Notes under the pieces: generated by a model | What the model was told of the DNA's origin: nothing | Database searches by the model: none | Seen by the model: the letters and a program-made list of their open reading frames with translations, nothing else | Translations under genes and position numbers: made by a program | Source: Chitinophagaceae bacterium UBA1946 | GTDB taxonomy: Bacteria > Bacteroidota > Bacteroidia > Chitinophagales > Chitinophagaceae | DNA length: 64,000 nt | Direction: 5' to 3' | NCBI GenBank assembly: GCA_002336815.1 | Contig: DDEU01000034.1 | Location: 87,940-151,939 of the forward strand | In this document: positions 43,653 to 51,604 of the stretch, piece after piece | Layout of the letters: every line of letters starts with the position of its first letter | Numbering within the stretch: the first letter of the stretch is position 1

Positions 43653-44885
43653 ATGTATCTAACCTTTGCCTGGCGCTATTTTAAAGCAAAAAAATCTACC
43701 AACGCCATCAACATCATTGCATGGATCACCGTGGGCGCCATCGCACTGGCTACGGCCTGTCAAATATTGGTACTAAGTGTTTTTAATGGCTTTGAAGGAC
43801 TGGTGAAATCCCTGTACGGCGCTTTTTACACGGACCTTAAAGTTATTCCTGCCAGGGGAAAAACCTTTCTGCTCACGGCTGAACAGATCAGCCGTTTAAA
43901 AGGTACAGCAGGTGTAGAAGGAATCGCTATGATCGCCGAAGAAAAAGCGCTGTTGCAGAATAAAGAACAGGAAGACATGCAAACCACGGTGTACCTGAAA
44001 GGTGTGGATGAGAACTATGTTCATGTTACCAATGTGGCAGCAAAAACCATCCAGGGTAAATTTGAAACCGGCACGGCCGAAACACCCACCCTGGTAGTTG
44101 GTTACGGTATACAAAATGCAGTTGCAGTAAATGTAGGGGAAGGTCTGGATGCTTCCACCCTTACCATCATCTTACCCAAAAAAGGAAAAGTAAATGTGAG
44201 TGACCCCATGGGCTCGCTGAGCGAGGGAAACGCTGTTGCATCCGGGGTGTTTTCAATACAGCAGGAGTTTGATAATAAATACGCCATTACCAATATTGCC
44301 TTCGTCAAACAACAAATGGGCTTTGCATTGGATGAATACAGTGCCTGCGAAATAAAATTAAAACCCGCTGTAGAGATCGCAACAGTACAGCAGCAACTGC
44401 AGCGCATGCTTGGTCCTGGCTATACGGTACAAACCAAATTCCAGCAAAACCAAAGTCTTTACAGCACCATGCGGATGGAGAAATGGTTCATTTATGCTGT
44501 ATTTACGCTGATACTCGTTGTATCTGCCTTTACCATGATCAGCGCACTTACCATGCTGGTGCTGGAAAAGCAGAAAGACATTGGCATACTCCAAAGCATG
44601 GGCGCTTCCAGGGCCATCATCTTAAAAATTTTTTTGAGTGAAGGACTTTTATTGGGCACCATCGGGGTGGCGTCAGGAATATTGTTTGCACTGCTGGTTT
44701 GCCTCCTGCAGGATAAATTTCATTTGCTAAAACTAAAAGGCGGTTCTTTTTTGATAGATTATTTTCCTGTAAAATTGGATATCAGCGACTTTATTATGGT
44801 TGCCTCCACGGCAGCGGCCATTGCCTTTATTGCCTCCTGGTTTCCTGCAAGGAAGGCTTCCCGCCAGGAGATCGAACTGAGATAA
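43653..44885 (+). CDS. ABC transporter permease of the LolC/LolE-FtsX family
   Basis: This is a 410-residue inner-membrane protein with one N-terminal membrane helix (about 22-45), a large periplasmic domain (about 50-265) and three C-terminal helices (about 270-400). That is the LolC/E-MacB layout. It shares the start LTFAWRYFKAKKSTNAINIIAWITVGAIAL and the FtsX motif DIGILQSMGASRAIILKIFLSEGLLLG. Such proteins release lipoproteins from the inner membrane toward the outer membrane. The cognate ATPase gene is not adjacent, as is usual in this phylum. The initiation site is unusual because a heptamer array occupies the place of the ribosome-binding site. Confidence 0.9.
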   Translation: MYLTFAWRYFKAKKSTNAINIIAWITVGAIALATACQILVLSVFNGFEGLVKSLYGAFYTDLKVIPARGKTFLLTAEQISRLKGTAGVEGIAMIAEEKALLQNKEQEDMQTTVYLKGVDENYVHVTNVAAKTIQGKFETGTAETPTLVVGYGIQNAVAVNVGEGLDASTLTIILPKKGKVNVSDPMGSLSEGNAVASGVFSIQQEFDNKYAITNIAFVKQQMGFALDEYSACEIKLKPAVEIATVQQQLQRMLGPGYTVQTKFQQNQSLYSTMRMEKWFIYAVFTLILVVSAFTMISALTMLVLEKQKDIGILQSMGASRAIILKIFLSEGLLLGTIGVASGILFALLVCLLQDKFHLLKLKGGSFLIDYFPVKLDISDFIMVASTAAAIAFIASWFPARKASRQEIELR

Positions 44886-44890
44886 GAGAA

Positions 44891-44922
44891 CAAAAAAGAG
44901 GCCACCCAAACCGGCAGCCTTC
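44891..44922 (-). terminator. Terminator after the transketolase gene
   Basis: Read leftward, GAAGGCTGCC pairs with GGTGGCCTC (one bulge and two G-U pairs), followed by six T residues. The G-U pairs exist only in the minus-strand RNA, which fixes the direction. Confidence 0.75.
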
Positions 44923-44944
44923 TCGTTTTATCATCAATAAAATT

Positions 44945-45781
44945 TTAATAATCTCCCAACGTTTCCGGCAATTGGGCCAGGGCTTTCGACAGTTGCTCAT
45001 CATTAGGCGCAATGCCATGCCACTCGTGGCTGCCCTGCATAAAGTCAACACCGGCGCCCATCGCTGTATGCATTAAGATCACCACCGGCTTTTTATTCCC
45101 CAGTAAGGTTTTGGCGTACTTTAAAGTGCTGGCCACTTTGTCAACATCATTACCGTTCTCAAGCTGCACTACTTCCCAGCCAAAAGCGGCAAACTTTGCT
45201 GCCAGGTCGCCCAATCCGAGTACTTTATCTGTTGGTCCATCGATCTGCTGGCCATTCCAGTCGATCGTGGAAATAATATTGTCTACTTTATTGTGGGCGG
45301 CAAACAATACGGCTTCCCAATTTTGTCCTTCATCCAGTTCACCATCCCCATGCAGTGAGTACACTACACTATCATCATTATTCATCTTTTTTGCCAATGC
45401 AGCTCCCAATGCCACACTCATCCCCTGCCCCAGCGAACCGCTGGCCATACGAATGCCCGGCAGGTGCTCATGCGTGGTAGGATGCCCCTGCAGGCGGCTG
45501 TTGATCCGGCGAAAGGTTTTGAGCTCTTCCACAGGAAAATATCCGCTCCTGGCCAGAGTGCTGTAAAATACCGGTGAAATATGGCCATTGCTTAAAAAGA
45601 AAATATCTTCCCCGGGCGCATCCATATTGAATTGAGGATTGTGGTTCATTACCTCAAAATACAAGGCTGTAAAATACTCGGTACAACCCAGTGATCCACC
45701 CGGGTGGCCGCTCTGGCAACCATGTACCATCCTCACAATATCCCTGCGTATCTGGGAGGCAATTGCTTTTAAATCTTTCAT
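44945..45781 (-). CDS. Transketolase, N-terminal subunit
   Basis: This is a 278-residue protein covering only the thiamine-diphosphate-binding half of transketolase, the pentose phosphate enzyme that moves two-carbon units. Visible motifs are SGHPGGSLGCTEYFTALYF, FFLSNGHISPVFYS, GSLGQGMSVALGAALA and the cofactor motif GDGELDEGQNWEA...DWNGQQ. Split transketolases are known, with a C-terminal subunit carrying the pyrimidine-binding half. That partner is not next to it: downstream is the convergent LolE-like gene, and upstream is a 345-bp gap and a plus-strand gene. The enzyme can work only with a partner encoded elsewhere. Confidence 0.93.
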   Translation of the reverse strand: MKDLKAIASQIRRDIVRMVHGCQSGHPGGSLGCTEYFTALYFEVMNHNPQFNMDAPGEDIFFLSNGHISPVFYSTLARSGYFPVEELKTFRRINSRLQGHPTTHEHLPGIRMASGSLGQGMSVALGAALAKKMNNDDSVVYSLHGDGELDEGQNWEAVLFAAHNKVDNIISTIDWNGQQIDGPTDKVLGLGDLAAKFAAFGWEVVQLENGNDVDKVASTLKYAKTLLGNKKPVVILMHTAMGAGVDFMQGSHEWHGIAPNDEQLSKALAQLPETLGDY

Positions 45782-46126
45782 TTAAAAATATTTTTTGATG
45801 ATGAAGCAGTTTTTTTCCGGTACCCCAAGTCTTAGCAATGGCAAAAACCGACTATTGTTATTTCTTTGATTTTTGATGGGCAAACCTACTTCAAATAGCT
45901 GCAATTGCAAAGTATAAATTTGCAACAAATGCGGTTAATAATAATAAGATTGGTGTTTTGTCGTTTGATATTTCAGGAGACCGTTTTTAAAAGGTTTTTG
46001 ACATCAAAATTTTAGTGAAAATTTTTAAAATCGGCCTATTTTGACTATGTTGCATTGCGGAATTTGGCAATGCCTAAAGTACCCCACTGAGAACGTTTAT
46101 TTGTAAATCATTAACTACCCCCTGGC
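45782..46126. other. 345-bp divergent gap with promoter-like boxes and an inverted repeat
   Basis: No gene is seen. A plus-strand TAAATTTG box occurs near 45916, and a perfect 7-bp inverted repeat GCATTGC (46052-46058) and GCAATGC (46067-46073) lies about 55 bp before the next start codon. This could be an operator or a 5' leader hairpin for the glycosyltransferase gene. Confidence 0.45.
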
Positions 46127-47257
46127 ATGAGTTATATTTTATTAAGTGGTGTTTTAGCTTTTTTGATAACATTTTTTTCAATACCGGTAATAATCCAGGT
46201 AGCCAGGCAGAAGAAGATGTTTGATGAGCCGGATGAACGAAAAGTGCATAAAATGGTGATCCCTACCCTTGGCGGTTTGGGCATTTTTGCAGGTTTTATA
46301 CTGGCCACCTTACTCGGCGTTCCGCTTAACAGCCCTGAACTACAATACTTTGTGGCAGCAGCCATCGTAATATTCTTCCTCGGTATCAAAGACGATATCC
46401 TGGTACTCTCCCCTGCCAAAAAATTTATCGGACAATTGATCGCAGCGGGTATCGTGATCAAATTTGGCGGAGTGCAGATCAGTTCCATGCATGGTTTTTT
46501 AGGTATTGACCATTTACCTGAAATGGCCAGCATCGTATTTACGCTGTTTACCATTATCGTTATTACAAATTCCTTTAATTTGATTGATGGGGTAGATGGC
46601 CTGGCTGGAAGCCTCGGTTTGCTAACCGCCATCGTATTCGGCAGTTATTTTTTATATATAGAACAATGGATGTATGCTGTGATGGCATTTTCACTGGCCG
46701 GCAGCCTGATCGGCTTCCTGATCTATAATTTTTCGCCCGCTAAAATATTTATGGGTGATACCGGCTCTTTGCTCATCGGGCTTGTCAACTCTATTTTGGT
46801 GATCAAATTCATCAATATTGCGGGCACGCCAAGCACTAAACTGGCTTTTGAAGCTGCCCCGGCAATTGGTTTTTCCATACTCATTGTTCCCCTGTTTGAC
46901 ACCCTCAGGGTATTCAGCCATCGCATACTCGACAGGCGCTCACCTTTTAGCCCTGACAGAACTCATGTGCATCATTTCCTCTTAGAGCTTGGGTTCAATC
47001 ACAAAAAGATCACCATGCTCTGCGTAGGTACCAACGTTGCTTTTATCGCACTGGCTGTAGCGCTTCGCAATATGGGCACTACCACTGCGATCGGTATTGT
47101 ACTGTCAGTAGCCAGCGTGCTGATTGCCGCAGTGTATTACAGCAGGCCTTCCAATAAATTCAGAACTTCCAAGAACCTGATGCCGGAAGAGAACCTGATG
47201 AAAGCAAGAAAAATATTATCACTTTCTCCTGAAGTGGAGATCGCAGAAGCAGAATAG
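46127..47257 (+). CDS. MraY/WecA-type undecaprenyl-phosphate sugar-1-phosphate transferase
   Basis: This is a 376-residue polytopic membrane enzyme that transfers a sugar-1-phosphate (for example GlcNAc-1-P) from a UDP-sugar to undecaprenyl phosphate, the first step of many surface polysaccharides. It has about eleven membrane segments. The family's cytoplasmic motifs are present: DEPDERKVHKMVIPTLGGLGIF, FLGIKDDILVLSP, NSFNLIDGVDGLAGSL, IFMGDTGSLLIG and RTHVHHFLLELGF. The position away from a cell-wall cluster and the HVHH form fit WecA/TagO-like enzymes rather than MraY. It is probably a single-gene unit with its own terminator. Confidence 0.92.
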   Translation: MSYILLSGVLAFLITFFSIPVIIQVARQKKMFDEPDERKVHKMVIPTLGGLGIFAGFILATLLGVPLNSPELQYFVAAAIVIFFLGIKDDILVLSPAKKFIGQLIAAGIVIKFGGVQISSMHGFLGIDHLPEMASIVFTLFTIIVITNSFNLIDGVDGLAGSLGLLTAIVFGSYFLYIEQWMYAVMAFSLAGSLIGFLIYNFSPAKIFMGDTGSLLIGLVNSILVIKFINIAGTPSTKLAFEAAPAIGFSILIVPLFDTLRVFSHRILDRRSPFSPDRTHVHHFLLELGFNHKKITMLCVGTNVAFIALAVALRNMGTTTAIGIVLSVASVLIAAVYYSRPSNKFRTSKNLMPEENLMKARKILSLSPEVEIAEAE

Positions 47258-47276
47258 AAAATTTTTAAACGTATTG

Positions 47277-47308
47277 AAAGTGCTCAACAATGGTTGGGCA
47301 CTTTTTTT
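47277..47308 (+). terminator. Terminator after the WecA-like gene
   Basis: AAAGTGCTCAAC (47277-47288) pairs with GTTGGGCACTTT (47293-47304, one G-U pair), loop AATG, then a T-run. Confidence 0.88.
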
Positions 47309-47356
47309 ATCCCTAAAGCTCTTTTTCAGAATGCGTTAGCTTTTCAATCTTTTCTT

Positions 47357-47364
47357 TAGTTTTG
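47357..47364 (+). promoter_or_regulatory. -7 box upstream of frr
   Basis: TAGTTTTG matches the Bacteroidota -7 consensus TAnnTTTG, 19 bp before the frr ATG at 47384. There is no clear TTG at -33. Confidence 0.55.
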
Positions 47365-47383
47365 CAACTCTTAATTTAATATT

Positions 47384-47947
47384 ATGTCAGAAGAAATCAA
47401 CTTGATACAGTCCGATACAGAATCTACCATGTCTAAAGCCATTTCGCACCTGGAAACAGAACTGGTAAGGATCCGTGCAGGAAAGGCCAACCCCAATATG
47501 CTGGACGGGATAACCGCCGAATATTACGGCAGCCCTACGCCAATCGGTCAAATTGCCAATATCTCCGTACTAGATGCCCGTACCATTTCGGTGCAACCCT
47601 GGGAAAAGAATATGCTGCAGCCTATCGAAAGAGCCATCATAGCCGCCAATATTGGTATCAATCCACAAAACGACGGCGTTAATATCCGTTTGTTTTTACC
47701 TCCGCTTACTGAAGAACGCAGGAAGGAATTGGTGAAAAGATGCAATGTAGAAGGTGAAAATGCAAAAGTATCCATCCGTAACATCCGCAGGGATTCGATC
47801 GAACACATCAAAAAATTGCAAAAAGACGGACTCAGTGAAGATATTGCAAAGGATGCCGAAGCAGATATACAGGACCTTACCAACCGCTACATCGCCCTGG
47901 TAGAAAAACACCTGGTTGCCAAAGAAAAAGAGATCATGGCGGTGTAG
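47384..47947 (+). CDS. frr: Ribosome recycling factor
   Basis: Frr with EF-G splits post-termination ribosomes. The 187-residue protein has the standard length and pattern: MSKAISHLETELVRIRAGKANPNMLDGI, YYGSPTPIGQIANISVLDART, PWEKNMLQPIERAI, NPQNDGVNIRLFLPPLTEERRKELVK, VSIRNIRRDSIEHIKKL. All regions of the L-shaped protein are present. The pyrH gene that often precedes it is not adjacent. Confidence 0.95.
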   Translation: MSEEINLIQSDTESTMSKAISHLETELVRIRAGKANPNMLDGITAEYYGSPTPIGQIANISVLDARTISVQPWEKNMLQPIERAIIAANIGINPQNDGVNIRLFLPPLTEERRKELVKRCNVEGENAKVSIRNIRRDSIEHIKKLQKDGLSEDIAKDAEADIQDLTNRYIALVEKHLVAKEKEIMAV

Positions 47948-47955
47948 TGTTTATT

Positions 47956-48027
47956 TTGAATGATGAATTTTGAATTATAAATTATTTGATGTTCGTTTCA
48001 TTCAACATTCATCATTCAACATTTCCT
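47956..48027. repeat. Inverted heptamer arrays reaching the next start codon
   Basis: Left units TTGAATG, ATGAATT, TTGAATT, ATAAATT, ATTTGAT are followed after 9 bp by right units ATTCAAC, ATTCATC, ATTCAAC, ATTTCCT; the ATG at 48028 follows at once. The left (47956-47975) and right (48001-48020) parts are nearly complementary, so a hairpin could mask the start of the desaturase-like gene. Confidence 0.88.
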
Positions 48028-48975
48028 ATGCCTTTCGAATTCAATGAAAATACTTTTATCGGGGTCAGTATTCCTCTGTATGCCATTGTGATCGGCACCG
48101 AAATATTGGTGAGCCATTTTCAACTCAGGAAATACTATTCAGTTAAGGAAACCATCATTAATGTTTACCTCACCCTGCTGAATGCATCCATTGATGTATT
48201 GTTCAGGGGTATTTATCTCTTCATTATACTTCAGTGGTTCTTTGATCACCGCATTGCTGAAATAAAAGGCCACCCGTTCGTATACTGGGCACTGTTATTT
48301 GTGCTGGAAGACCTTGCATTTTATGTTGAGCATACGGTAGATCATTACTGCAGGTTGTTTTGGGCCGTACATGTTACACACCATTCATCGCAGGAATTTA
48401 ATCTTACAACCGGTTTCCGGTCTTCTGTATTTCAGCCGCTGTACCGCTTCCTTTATTTTATTCCGCTGGTGTTGCTTGGATTTAAGCCGCTGGATATTGT
48501 GCTGATGTATTCCATCACCCAGGTGTATGGCATACTGGTGCATACTCAGATGATCAAAAAAATGCCGGCCTGGTTTGAATGGTTGTTTGTGAGCCCGGCA
48601 CATCACAGGGTGCATCATGCCAGCAATGTGGTATACCTTGATAAGAACATGGGTATGTGCCTTATTATCTGGGATAAGTTCTTCGGTACTTTCCAGGAAG
48701 AATTGCCGGAAGAACCGGTAGTGTACGGACTTACTACCAACCTGCCCCAACCCCATCATCCGCTAAAAATAGTTTTTCATGAATGGCATCATATTGGTAA
48801 AGACCTGCAAAGGCCCACCTCTTTTGCCAATAAACTGAAATATCTTTTTATGCCCCCGGGGTGGAGCCATGACGGAAGTACCAAAACGGCAAAGGCATTG
48901 CAGAAGGAACTGTTGCCGGCAACAGAGCAGGCTGTTTTTAATCAGCGCCCGGTACTAACGGAGAGGTCATTATAA
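48028..48975 (+). CDS. Sterol desaturase/fatty acid hydroxylase family membrane protein
   Basis: This is a 315-residue membrane protein with about five hydrophobic segments and the histidine boxes of the di-iron fatty acid hydroxylase superfamily: EHTVDHYCRLFWAVHVTHHSSQEF (HX3H and HX2HH) and the later SPAHHRVHHASN, with VFHEWHHIG near the C-terminus. Such enzymes hydroxylate or desaturate lipids. The exact substrate (sterol-like, carotenoid or fatty acid) is not set by sequence. I chose the ATG at 48028; a longer frame from 47986 would translate the repeat array. It converges on the HSDR_N-like gene with only 3 bp between stops. Confidence 0.9.
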   Translation: MPFEFNENTFIGVSIPLYAIVIGTEILVSHFQLRKYYSVKETIINVYLTLLNASIDVLFRGIYLFIILQWFFDHRIAEIKGHPFVYWALLFVLEDLAFYVEHTVDHYCRLFWAVHVTHHSSQEFNLTTGFRSSVFQPLYRFLYFIPLVLLGFKPLDIVLMYSITQVYGILVHTQMIKKMPAWFEWLFVSPAHHRVHHASNVVYLDKNMGMCLIIWDKFFGTFQEELPEEPVVYGLTTNLPQPHHPLKIVFHEWHHIGKDLQRPTSFANKLKYLFMPPGWSHDGSTKTAKALQKELLPATEQAVFNQRPVLTERSL

Positions 48976-48978
48976 ATT

Positions 48979-49416
48979 CTATCCAAAAGAAGGCAGTTCG
49001 CTTAACTCACTTACCGCCCCTGCCATAACAGAAAAGGCATAGCAGTAGCTGCCGTTTGTAATAGCGAGGCAGGGTACCTGCAAACTGATATTGTACCGCA
49101 ATACCTGTTCAAGCACTTTTTTATCCAGCAGTACGTCCATCTCTTTGCATTCAACGATCATGCAGGGCTGATGCCCGGCGTTGTACACTACAATATCAAA
49201 ACGTTTTTTAAGATCGCCCAGTTCAATCTCTTTTTCAACAGCGATGAGCGAGGCAGGGTATTTTTTTACCTGCACCAGGTATTGTAAAAAATTCTGCCGC
49301 ACCCATTCTTCCGGGGTGAGCATGATCCACTTTTTCCGGATGGCATCAAAGATGAACTCTTTACCGGATTCGCTTTTTATTTTAGGCTGGTATGGTGGAT
49401 ACTCAATCTTAATCAT
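48979..49416 (-). CDS. Type I restriction HsdR N-terminal-like domain protein (orphan)
   Basis: This is a 145-residue protein corresponding to the PD-(D/E)XK-like N-terminal domain of type I restriction HsdR subunits. The nuclease-like signature is present: Glu in VEKEIELG, Asp in KRFDIVVYN, and the MIVECKEMD stretch (E-x-K). There is no helicase domain and no hsdM or hsdS gene nearby, so it is not a restriction system. Stand-alone copies of this domain are widespread in Bacteroidota with unknown role. Its stop is 3 bp from the convergent desaturase-like gene. Confidence 0.85.
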   Translation of the reverse strand: MIKIEYPPYQPKIKSESGKEFIFDAIRKKWIMLTPEEWVRQNFLQYLVQVKKYPASLIAVEKEIELGDLKKRFDIVVYNAGHQPCMIVECKEMDVLLDKKVLEQVLRYNISLQVPCLAITNGSYCYAFSVMAGAVSELSELPSFG

Positions 49417-49503
49417 GCATCAACAAAAAAATATGTACTTTTATCCTTACACTTTTTTGCACCCAACCGGTAGGGGAAACACAAATAAACGAATAATTAG
49501 CGT

Positions 49504-50274
49504 ATGAAGACAAAAGAAGAAATAGTACAGAACTGGTTGCCGAGATACACAGGCGAAACACTCGGAAATTTTGGCCAGTACATATTGCTTACCAATTTTT
49601 CCAACTATGTTGAAATGTTTGCCAAATGGAATCATGTAAAGGTGATCGGTAAAGACAGGCCCATGCAATGTGCCACGGCAGATAATATCACCATCATCAA
49701 TTTTGGAATGGGAAGCCCTACAGCAGCTACGGTAATGGACCTGTTAACAGCCATTAAACCAAAGGCAGTGCTGTTTCTTGGAAAATGCGGCGGTTTAAAA
49801 AAACGCAATAAAATCGGCGATCTCATCCTGCCCATCGCAGCCTTAAGGGGCGAGGGTACCAGCAACGACTATTTTCCTCCGGAAGTACCGGCGCTGCCGG
49901 CGTTTATGCTGCAAAAAGCCATCTCCACCACCATCAGGGATTATGAATGCGATTACTGGACGGGTACCGTGTACACCACCAACCGCCGTGTGTGGGAACA
50001 TGATGAAGTGTTTAAAGAATACCTGCAAAAAGTGAGGGCCTATGCCATTGATATGGAAACCGCTACCATTTTTACCGTGGGCTTTTACAATAAGATCTCT
50101 ACCGGGGCACTCCTGCTCGTTAGTGACAGCCCGATGATACCCGAAGGTGTAAAGACGGAAGAAAGTGATAAAAAAGTTACATCTGAATATGTAGAGCGTC
50201 ACCTTAAAATCGGCATCGATTCTTTAAAACAGTTGATGAACAATGGTCTTACAGTAAGGCATCTGCAGTTTTAA
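49504..50274 (+). CDS. AMP nucleosidase (phosphorylase superfamily)
   Basis: This is a 256-residue enzyme of the nucleoside phosphorylase family most like AMP nucleosidases of Bacteroidota, which split AMP into adenine and ribose-5-phosphate. Family signs: IINFGMGSPTAATVMDLL (phosphate/ribose site), VLFLGKCGGLKKRNKIGDLILP, and the base/ribose site AIDMETATIFTVG, with LLLVSDSPM near the end. It is shorter than E. coli Amn (about 480 residues), because it lacks the N-terminal regulatory half. It stands alone with divergent neighbours. A purine nucleoside phosphorylase is a less likely alternative. Confidence 0.86.
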   Translation: MKTKEEIVQNWLPRYTGETLGNFGQYILLTNFSNYVEMFAKWNHVKVIGKDRPMQCATADNITIINFGMGSPTAATVMDLLTAIKPKAVLFLGKCGGLKKRNKIGDLILPIAALRGEGTSNDYFPPEVPALPAFMLQKAISTTIRDYECDYWTGTVYTTNRRVWEHDEVFKEYLQKVRAYAIDMETATIFTVGFYNKISTGALLLVSDSPMIPEGVKTEESDKKVTSEYVERHLKIGIDSLKQLMNNGLTVRHLQF

Positions 50275-50453
50275 ATTTGTTCCCCTAACGGGAGAACATA
50301 TATGATACCAGTAAGATTGAATTCAACCTTACTGTTCCAAAAACCGGCTGGATATTTCAGGGCAACATCAGGCTGTAACATTTCTGAGCGCTTCCGGAAT
50401 GCAGTATAGCAATTGCCATCAATTTAAAAATAAAAAAAAGAAACGTTCAGGTT

Positions 50454-51527
50454 TTGAGTAATTTTTCTTACCAGCAACTATTCTCTTTCACCAAAAACAT
50501 CTTCCTCCAAATAGGCAGCAGTGAAGCCCATGCAGACCTTGCAGCCAAAGCATTGCTGTCTGCTGATCTCAGGGGAGTAGATAGTCATGGTATCGCAAGA
50601 TTGAGTGGTTATGTAAGACTCTGGAAAGCTGAAAGAGTAAATGCAACACCGGCCATAAAAATTATTCATGAAACACCCTCCACTGCGGTAATTGATGGTG
50701 ACAGAGGCCTCGGTTTGGTAGTAGGCCCTGCAGCCATGCAGGTAGCCATTGATAAAGCCATCAGTGTTGGAACAGGCTGGGTAAGTGTAAAGAACAGCAA
50801 TCATTTTGGCATTGCAGGCTTTCATGCCATGATGGCCCTGCCGCATGATATGATCGGTATTGCAATGACCAATGCTTCAGCGACAGTGGCACCCACTTTC
50901 AGCAAAGAAAGATTACTGGGCACCAACCCCATTGCAGTAGCCATCCCGGCAGGTAATGAGCAACCATTTGTGGCAGACTTTGCCACCACTACTGCGGCCA
51001 ATGGAAAACTGGAAGTGCTGCAAAGAAAAAACATGGATGCACCGCATGGATGGGTGCAGGATAAAGATGGCAAGCCTTCTACTGATGTAAATGAATTAAA
51101 AAAATCGGGCGCCATGCTGCCGCTTGGAGGTGATAAAGAACATGGCAGTCATAAAGGCTACATGCTCGGTTCCATCGTAGATATTTTTTCTGCCATCCTG
51201 AGCGGCGCCAATTATGGTCCCTGGGTGCCACCCTTTCCCGCCTATTTACCCATGCCGCTGAATATGCCGGGAGAAGGCATTGGGCATTTCTTTGGCGCCA
51301 TGCGGATCGACGCCTTCAGACCGGCTGAAGAATTCAGGCAACACATGGACGCCTGGATACAACGTTTTAAAAGCGCAGCCACGGCGGAAGGTTTTGAAAG
51401 GGTGATCATACCTGGTGAGCCGGAAAGGGAAATTGAAAAGGAAAGAATGCAAAACGGCATCGAATTACTGGATCCTGTTATCAACGACCTGCAACAACTG
51501 GCTGCTCAATTCAACTGCTCACTTTAG
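50454..51527 (+). CDS. Malate/L-lactate dehydrogenase (Ldh_2/YlbC-type) family oxidoreductase, TTG start
   Basis: This is a 357-residue NAD(P)-dependent oxidoreductase of the malate/L-lactate dehydrogenase family that includes ureidoglycolate and delta-piperideine-carboxylate reductases. Motifs: ALLSADLRGVDSHGIARLSGYV, NSNHFGIAGFHAMMAL, TNASATVAPTF, LLGTNPIAVAIPAG, GSHKGYMLGSIVDIF. The first residue of the family's N-terminus falls on TTG at 50454, and no in-frame ATG lies close enough upstream or downstream, so I call a TTG start behind an A-rich leader. The substrate cannot be set. Confidence 0.87.
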   Translation: MSNFSYQQLFSFTKNIFLQIGSSEAHADLAAKALLSADLRGVDSHGIARLSGYVRLWKAERVNATPAIKIIHETPSTAVIDGDRGLGLVVGPAAMQVAIDKAISVGTGWVSVKNSNHFGIAGFHAMMALPHDMIGIAMTNASATVAPTFSKERLLGTNPIAVAIPAGNEQPFVADFATTTAANGKLEVLQRKNMDAPHGWVQDKDGKPSTDVNELKKSGAMLPLGGDKEHGSHKGYMLGSIVDIFSAILSGANYGPWVPPFPAYLPMPLNMPGEGIGHFFGAMRIDAFRPAEEFRQHMDAWIQRFKSAATAEGFERVIIPGEPEREIEKERMQNGIELLDPVINDLQQLAAQFNCSL

Positions 51528-51604
51528 TAGACCGATCCGATAGGATAATCATTTGGAAAGTAGTACACCAACAGATATTTTTGCACGCAAGAAAATGCAC
51601 TACA

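Noticed and set aside
46127..47257. MraY (peptidoglycan) assignment
   Set aside because: No cell-wall gene cluster is adjacent and the motifs fit WecA/TagO-like enzymes better, so no symbol was given.
48979..49416. Restriction-modification system
   Set aside because: Only the HsdR N-terminal-like domain is present; there is no helicase, methylase or specificity gene, and neighbours are metabolic.
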